64,000 nt of DNA, from the NCBI GenBank assembly GCA_015039465.1, contig MU129989.1, forward strand, positions 428,429 to 492,428. Reading direction: 5' to 3'. Shown here in pieces: positions 57,509-64,000 of the stretch. The notes below the pieces were generated by a model. The model worked only from the letters and a program-made list of their open reading frames with translations. It made no database searches and was not told where the DNA came from. Each line of letters starts with the position of its first letter. The first letter of the stretch is position 1. Source of the stretch: Phlegmacium glaucopus. Taxonomy: Eukaryota > Basidiomycota > Agaricomycetes > Agaricales > Cortinariaceae. Both the position numbers and the translations under genes were made by a program.

Positions 57509-58458
57509 CATTTCATTAGATAGTGATATCTGGCTGTTTGTTCACTCCCATATTACAATGCAGTTTGAATGATGATATTTTAATTCTTGATTGCTCTACT
57601 TTGAATTTCTGAAGTGATAAGTAAAACAATAACTAGTAGGTAAGAGTCTACCTCAGTAGTTCATTGTTGTGGTAATGGTGACAATGGAAAAGGGGGCTTA
57701 AATTATGTTCATATTATTTAATATTTTAAACAAGGATAGCAAGGGCTTCATAATGCTTAATAGTAGCAATGTATTTCCTATACAGTGCTGTACAGTGTGA
57801 TATAGTGACAAAAGTGTTCTGGGCAGTGCTAGTGTGTGTGACATGAATACTATGGACACTATGATGGACTATAAGTTTGGTGATGTGACTATGACAAACT
57901 ATGGGGAACTGTAATTTTGGTGACATGACTGTGACACACTGTAGGATTTTCCTGAATTTGCTGATGCTGTATAAGATCTTTGTTATAATATTGCAATTTT
58001 CCTAAAATATTTTATTTATTTAGGGGTAATATTCAAATTTAATGTATTATATACACTGTAATATGTATACTTCACAAAAAAAATGGAGGGAAACAGTCAA
58101 GAACTCAAGGAACTGCAACTGTATCAGTAAATGTGACACCAGTGGCTGTGTCACACAGTGTGACTGGGTCAGGCTGTTACCACTACTAAGACTAGTAAAG
58201 TATGTAAACAGTAGGAGCAAATATACCTCTCCATTCCCATGTTCATTTTTTAATCCTTTATTAATTTATCTTCTGTTTTTCACTTCTTTACTCTCTCTAT
58301 CTGACAACAACAAAACAGCTAATTGCTTGTAAAAAGCAAAATATATTGCATTTTGTAAAATAATTATTAATAATAAATTATTTTATAGATAAATATTATT
58401 TTAATTAAAAAATAATAAGTATTCTATATAATAACTATAAGACTCATATTGCCGTGCA
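57509..58458. other. AT-rich intergenic
   Basis: No gene recognised. CAGTGTGA / GTGTGACA-type short repeats occur at about 57780-57940 and 58130-58170; AT content rises to the TTATTAATAATAAATTATTT stretch near 58365. Confidence 0.4.
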
Positions 58459-59803
58459 ATATGGCTGTCCGATTGGGGAAGTATTAAATACACATAAATA
58501 ATGGTTTGCGGAAATATATCTCGTGTGCCAAAACATTTGTACAGTGCGCAGAAATGTTTTGACCCTGCGAAATATATATTAGTGGTGCCCTAAAAAATTT
58601 ATACAAGTGCGCAAATATTTATTTGCCTGCACAGATATTCTTGGGCTTGTGCGCAAACATTTTGGCTTGCGCAGAAATATTTTAGGTTGCACGGAAATAT
58701 TTTAGGTTGCGCAGAAATATTTAGTCTACCCGCAGAAATTTATGTGCTGCGCGGAAATATTTTCAAGTTGTGCGCAAAATAAAAAGTTTGCGCGCGGAAA
58801 TTATTATGTCCCAACCATTTTAGGAATGCCGGAGTGCCGTGATTAGTTAATTGATCTATTGTTGGCAGCTTCGGCACTCTGGGCGGAGTTTCAAATGAAA
58901 GTCCATATGATATCTTATCTGGGTTACCTTATCTGAGTGTGTGATTGCAACAAACATTATATATTGGGGTAAAAAGGAATGTAGCGTAGTTGGAACTATG
59001 GTGTGATTAAAAGAATGTACAGTAGGTGGTTCAGGCTGTCCATGGGTAATGATATGGTGACTATGCAGTGGTATGCGAACCTAGAGGAACCCAAGGATTC
59101 TCCTCATCGTCAAAATTGATGGATGAGAAAAAAGAATCCTTGATAGCTTCGACACATGGAGGGGTGGGGGCCTTGGCTACTGGGTCTGACGCTTCATCAG
59201 CTAGCACAAGTTAATTATGAATTTAAATACAGAAATTGAATTTCTTACCAGACGTGCTAGAGATGCTTATGATGTCTTGCTCCACTTCGTCTTCGCTCCT
59301 ATTGCAGCGAAGTCTGCGTTGCAAAGATGGTTGGGTGCTTGGTAAAAGTACTGGACTGAATGTTGGACTCGAGGTATCGTTGTCGATTTCATCGGAGCTT
59401 TGGTCGTCAAAATCAGAGCCTTTCAAGGCAGAGACTGGGACTGCAGAGATGTATGGTCTCCACTGCTCAAGTATTTCTGCAGGAACACGATAATGAGTCA
59501 CTAGAATACAAACAGAAAGTTATTATCTGTACCATTCATTCTCATAATAAAGCTTACCAAGGAAAAGTATGTGATTAGAGACGCCAACCTTGGGCTTTCC
59601 AAACTGACAAGCATCAATGATGTCTGCACCAGTGGGCAATTTGTCATCAGAGTAGACAGCAAGGTCCCTGCAAGGAGCTTTCAAGCAAATAAGCCAAGGG
59701 GAAGTGGGCACATCATATGGTTCCGATTCACAAAGCCAGTCAAAGAGCTTAGGAAAAAGAATCCGGAGCTTTTCATCAACAGTTGAATAAGTATCATCTG
59801 GGT
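58459..59803. repeat. 1.35-kb direct repeat, copy 1
   Basis: From ATATGGCTGTCCGATTGGGG to AGTTGAATAAGTATCATCTG + GGT. Almost identical to 62627-63974, differing by about twelve substitutions and one 3-nt indel. It includes the 3' half of the hypothetical gene (from 59061) and, at about 58510-58800, a degenerate array of TTGCGCAGAAATATTT-type units. Confidence 0.95.
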
Positions 59804-60351
59804 GGAATTCAAACCCAGAACTCTTCATTATGCAGAGGCCTGATTGCTTCATCCCAGTGAGAGCAATGGAAGAGATGTCGACATTGGACTGCAGACAATA
59901 AACTGGATTAAACTCTCCAGCTTTGGCCCGCTTCACAGCACTATTCTAGACAATTAGAACATGTTAGGATAAAGAATATCAGTGAAAGAAAGGACCTGGA
60001 ACATACCGCCATAATGCCAACCACAAAAAAGGCAATGGTTCCTACTGCAAAGACATCATCCTAAAATGGAGAATTAGATTAGTTGTTAGCATATAAATGA
60101 ATACAAAAATCATACTGCCTTGGACTTGGAACCTAACCGTTTCGATGAGCTGCCTGAGTGGAGACGCTGAGTAAGATGAATCCAAGCGCCCGACAGGCTT
60201 GTCCTCTAAAAAAAAAAAAAAAAAAAAAAAAATCTTTCCAGTTCAATTAAAGTATCATTGTGCGTATGTTATTGAATGACGCAAATTAGCATCTGGATGG
60301 CGAATACACTACCGTGTCAAAATGTGGATCGTTCTGTCGGTATACTGCCAT
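59061..60351 (-). CDS. hypothetical acidic protein, six exons
   Basis: Function unknown. ATG 60351 (MAVYRQNDPHFDT); then DKPVGRLDSSYSASPLRQL, DDVFAVGTIAFFVVGIMA (hydrophobic, a possible membrane segment), KRAKAGEFNPVYCLQSNVDI, PTSPWLICLKAPCRDLAVYS, PTGADIIDACQFGKPKVGVS, VTHYRVPAEILEQWRPYISA and an acidic Ser-rich tail (SSINFDDEENPWVPLGSHTT), stop 59061-59063. All five introns are GT-AG and frame-consistent. The first has a 25-T tract directly before its 3' splice site (A25 on the plus strand, 60208-60232). The layout resembles small orphan proteins that accompany transposons in mushroom genomes. No lesion seen. Confidence 0.62.
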
Positions 60352-61129
60352 AATATAAAGTACTAGTTTAACGCAGAAGTTTATCAGTGAAGTAACAGAA
60401 GTCGTAGAAGAGAGGGTGGCTGAAAGAAGAAAAATGTGAGCAGCATTTTGCGGGGGTTGTCTACAAACTCACATCCCTTTCTAGTCAGGTTGAGTTTCGT
60501 TGTTAGTTTTTGTTGGAGTAGAGTAGCGGAGGTTTTAGACAAGTCCTAACAAGTAGGCGGTTCATAACTACTCCACCTCTACCATCGCTAGCCACACAAT
60601 TGGTAGTCTTTTCGCTGGGTGGTATCCAAACAGGCGCAAACTTAGGTAACTCAACTACTTATGTAGTATTCAAACTAGTTATCTATTAGTGATATTAGTA
60701 GAAAACCACTATATAAAGACACGGCATATATGTGGTGCACCATCGTCTTGTAGGTGTGCGTTGAAGGGGATGAGTAAGAATGATCTAACTGTGATTCAAA
60801 TATTCAACAATGGTATCGTCGGCTCCTGAATATTATAGCCAAGATTTCTTGATGTAGACCTGTTTGTTCGTGCGCTCGACCTTGGCCCGTTTGCTCGCCT
60901 GAGGACCATTTGCTCGTCTCACGCTGTCACACCAGGTTGAAGTAATGCACTTCTTTCCACATCTTACCTTTACATTGTTATACTAACCAATGTATCCCAA
61001 AGAATCACATTACCCTCTACTGCAGATCCAAATCCCGCGTCGAAACCAGTTAACGTACTACCAAAAACTACATCGAAAGCGCCTAACAAGCAAGCTCAAC
61101 TAACCATCAAATGGTAACGACGTAAACGC
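60352..61129. other. intergenic, nothing recognised
   Basis: Upstream of the hypothetical gene, presumably its promoter. No open frame or repeat is convincing. The decayed kelch gene begins at about 61130. Confidence 0.4.
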
Positions 61130-62420
61130 GCATCCGATGCATACGCGCCTTCTCTTCGTAGTGGCTGTAGGATGACTCTATGGGCGGGGAAAGGAATGGG
61201 CATCCTTTTTGGAGGTGTTACGGATGAAGATACTAACGAAGGGTGGTGCTAAGTCTAAAGGCGCAAAGGAGGAAGATGAAGGCGAAGACGAGGTAACCTT
61301 TTTTTTTTCATGGATATAGCTGTCGAAACCCTAAAATCACAGGTTCAGCCACCTGGTGCTGCCCCCGAGACCCCTAAGACAGCGACACTCGAACACTCGA
61401 CGGACCTGATCCTACTGATCCATTGCTCACAACTCCTGCCAAGATATAACGCCATGTTAGCAGTTCTCCGAAACACACTGTACATGTAAGGGAGGCCTTC
61501 TCTCTGTCATCTGAAAATCCGGGAGTTAAACACTTTCTTACCTCATAGATATGGAGGAATCTATGAACGTGGACCACGCGAATATACTTTGCACGATTTT
61601 TACGCACTCCAATTGGATAAAATGGACAAGTATATTTGTTTGAAGTTATCCCAGATTGGTGATGTAGAAAATAGCAGCGACGAGGACGAGGACGATGATA
61701 GCGATGACGACGACGATGACGGTGACGATGAAGAGGATGAGGAAGAAAGGGATGGAGATGGACATAATGCTGACGAGGAGGAAGTTGTGGAGAACGCAGT
61801 CGAGAGTTGAGGAGGATCAATCAACAACAAAAATCGAACTCATTGATGAGGAGCCCAAATTATCTCAGGTAAAAAATTCATTCTCTCCCCATCCAACGCG
61901 TGCTCTTCAAGTTTTTTAACTATTTTCTCTCTTCAGGATGAACTTCGCTCTCACGCAACAGCTTTCATGGGTGTATCAAGATATACCACACATTCACCGG
62001 AAGATATCCAGAGTACTCCATTACCTGGAGAAACGCTAGCCATGTTCTACGCTCGTTCACGTTAGTAGTTTCTCTTTGCCTCTTTTATATTCTTCTGACC
62101 TAACCCACGCTTCCCAGGTGAATACTGGACTCAAAAGGCCCATGGCAATAGCAATAATCAAGGGAAACAACTACGTAGAGATGGATTTACACTTGCTGAA
62201 GAACGATATAGTACGTTTGTTTTTAGCTTTGGTTTTTATGTAACTCAGATGTCCTCTGATCATTTGCTTAGCTGCGTATAAACCGATTTTAGCAGAGGTT
62301 GAGAAGATTCTGGAAGAGGCGGGGTTGGATGAAGAGAAGATGAGACAAGGTGCTGCGAGAGGAGGAGGTTTACCCCTGTCTGCTGGAGGAGTTGTTGGGT
62401 TTAGTCGTGATAGACGCTAG
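61130..62420 (+). pseudogene. KLHDC4-like kelch / DUF4110 gene remnant
   Basis: Recognisable parts in order: YAPSLRSGCRMTLWAGKGMG + ILFGGVTDEDTNE (a kelch blade), an abrupt jump in another frame to KGGAKSKGAKEEDEGEDE, then LPRYNAMLAVLRNTLYM and YGGIYERGPREYTLHDFYAL + QLDKMDKY (another blade). A Asp/Glu-rich linker (61680-61800) and the C-terminal DUF4110 domain follow: GETLAMFYARSREYWTQKAH, LRRDGFTLAEERY, YKPILAEVEKILEEAGLDEE, stop TAG 62418-62420. The N-terminal blades are absent, the segment between DEDTNE and KGGAK is deleted relative to the family, and the frame breaks before RYNAML. Splice sites in the 3' part look intact. Confidence 0.78.
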
Positions 62421-62626
62421 AACCGCCATTAGGCTACGACTTTAGTTCAAAGCTATACACGAGTTGCGTGCGTCCGTCGATGCGTATCTGGTTGATTTGA
62501 AAAGTGTCAATGAAAAAATGGAAAAAAATGGGTTGGTTTGATTGACCCATCCCTCCCCGATTGGGCAAGGGAACGTCTTATATGCCATGTTGTTTCTCTG
62601 ATGATTAACACCCAATCAACACTGCC
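62421..62626. other. intergenic, nothing recognised
   Basis: Short gap between the kelch stop codon and the second repeat copy; ATTGACCCATCCCTCC... is unique. No feature called. Confidence 0.35.
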
Positions 62627-63974
62627 ATATGGCTGTCCGATTGGGGAAGTATTAAATACACATAAATAATGGTTTGCAGAAATATATCTTGTGCGCCAAA
62701 ACATTTGTACAGTGCGCAGAAATGTTTTGACCCTGCGAAATATATATTAGTGGTGCCCTAAAAAATTTATACAAGTGCGCAAATATTTATTTGCCTGCAC
62801 AGATATTCTTGGGCTTGTGCGCAAACATTTTGGCTTGCGCAGAAATATTTTAGGTTGCACGGAAATATTTTAGGTTGCGCAGAAATATTTAGTCTACCCG
62901 CAGAAATTTATGTGCTGCACGGAAATATTTTCAAGTTGTGCGCAAAATAAAAAGTTTGCACGCGGAAATTATTATGTCCCAACCATTTTAAGAATGCCGG
63001 AGTGCCGTGATTAGTTAATTGATCTATTGTTGGCAGCTTCGGCACTCTGGGCGGAGTTTCAAATGAAAGTCCAGCATATGATATCTTATCTGGGTTATCT
63101 TATCTGAGTGTGTGATTGCAACGAACATTATATATTGGGGTAAAAAGGAATGTAGTGTAGTTGGAACTATGGTGTGATTAAAAGAATGTACAGTAGGTGG
63201 TTCAGGCTGTCCATGGGTAATGATATGGTGACTATGCAGTGGTATGTGAACCTAGAGGAACCCAAGGATTCTCCTCATCGTCAAAATTGATGGATGAGAA
63301 AAAAGAATCCTTGATAGCTTCAACACATGGAGGGGTGGGGGCCTTGGCTACTGGGTCTGACGCTTCATCAGCTAGCACAAGTTAATTATGAATTTAAATA
63401 CAGAAATTGAATTTCTTACCAGACGTGCTAGAGATGCTTATGATGTCTTGCTCCACTTCGTCTTCGCTCCTATTGCAGCGAAGTCTGCGTTGCAAAGATG
63501 GTTGGGTGCTTGGTAAAAGTACTGGACTGAATGTTGGACTCGAGGTATCGTTGTCGATTTCATCGGAGCTTTGGTCGTCAAAATCAGAGCCTTTCAAGGC
63601 AGAGACTGGGACTGCAGAGATGTATGGTCTCCACTGCTCAAGTATTTCTGCAGGAACACGATAATGAGTCACTAGAATACAAACAGAAAGTTATTATCTG
63701 TACCATTCATTCTCATAATAAAGCTTACCAAGGAAAAGTATGCGATTAGAGACGCCAACCTTGGGCTTTCCAAACTGACAAGCATCAATGATGTCTGCAC
63801 CAGTGGGCAATTTGTCATCAGAGTAGACAGCAAGGTCCCTGCAAGGAGCTTTCAAGCAAATAAGCCAAGGGGAAGTGGGCACATCATATGGTTCCGATTC
63901 ACAAAGCCAGTCAAAGAGCTTAGGAAAAAGAATCCGGAGCTTTTCATCAACAGTTGAATAAGTATCATCTGGGT
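62627..63974. repeat. 1.35-kb direct repeat, copy 2
   Basis: Same sequence as 58459-59803, same orientation, offset 4,168-4,171 bp. Sequence beyond 63974 (TTACTTCTCAAGACCC) is unrelated to copy 1, so the repeat ends here within what is an exon in copy 1. Confidence 0.95.
63232..63974 (-). pseudogene. 3' half of the duplicated hypothetical gene
   Basis: The counterpart of exons 5-6 plus the end of exon 4 of the gene at 59061-60351: PTSPWLICLKAPCRDLAVYS, PTGADIIDACQFGKPKVGVS, VTHYRVPAEILEQWRPYISA, to the same stop. The coding frame is kept, but homology stops at 63974 inside the exon, so it lacks a 5' end unless a different one is joined. Confidence 0.7.
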
Positions 63975-64000
63975 TTACTTCTCAAGACCCAAACTTAAGG

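Noticed and set aside
61374..61830. Ser/His-rich minus-strand open frames
   Set aside because: Antisense to the Asp/Glu linker of the kelch/DUF4110 remnant; simple-sequence artefact.

Overview
The window is nuclear DNA of a filamentous basidiomycete, most likely an Agaricomycete. Genes are intron-dense, with introns of about 45-60 nt, GT-AG borders and TNA-type branch sites. The gene families fit this group: Plavaka-type transposase, Crinkler, DUF6532, a degenerate tyrosine recombinase of the DNA breaking-rejoining type, and expanded P450s. No bacterial operons, rRNA, tRNA or CRISPR were seen.

Layout. 0.6-3.1 kb (-): RecQ-like DExH helicase with one in-frame stop. 3.7-10.3 kb (+): a very large multi-exon gene combining a RING-like Cys/His cluster, a probable ubiquitin-like fold, a von Willebrand A domain and a C-terminal E2 (UBC) domain with its catalytic Cys. 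10.7-13.2 kb (-): tyrosine-recombinase remnant, then an unrecognised family gene. 14.2-19.7 kb is ordinary housekeeping DNA: a BAP31/Yet-like ER protein (-) divergent from USP14/Ubp6 (+), then a SAM-dependent methyltransferase (+). 20.3-24.9 kb: two tandem cytochrome P450 genes inside a repeated unit whose flanking block occurs three times.

From 25 kb onward the sequence becomes AT-rich, gene-poor and full of mobile elements. Four hAT-type non-autonomous elements, three of them with perfect 8-bp target duplications, carry subterminal arrays of a short motif that differs in each. A multicopy-type gene at 29.3-31.1 kb (-) has two solo LTRs in its exons. A Crinkler gene at 31.3-34.9 kb (+) is split by a 2.04-kb foldback-like element with an 8-bp duplication. 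35.8-39.1 kb is a diverged tandem duplication with a further solo LTR. A DUF6532 gene lies at 40-42.7 kb (-). A large family gene at 43.9-49.3 kb (-) is broken by a 1.4-kb insertion, by an LTR-like element (which itself holds a 386-bp palindrome) and by point lesions. A roughly 180-bp tandem array lies at 49.8-51.1 kb. A Plavaka transposase with lesions occupies 52.7-57.5 kb.

58.4-64 kb: a 1.35-kb direct repeat occurs twice, 4.17 kb apart. The first copy overlaps the 3' half of an apparently intact hypothetical gene. Between the copies lies a decayed KLHDC4-like kelch/DUF4110 gene. Copy differences are almost all transitions at CpG, as expected from cytosine methylation.

Three genes concern ubiquitin or ER protein handling (the E2 fusion, USP14/Ubp6 and the BAP31-like protein), but nothing shows that they work together. 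The 25-64 kb part reads as a transposon-nest accessory region where most non-TE genes have been hit at sites that can still be placed to the base.
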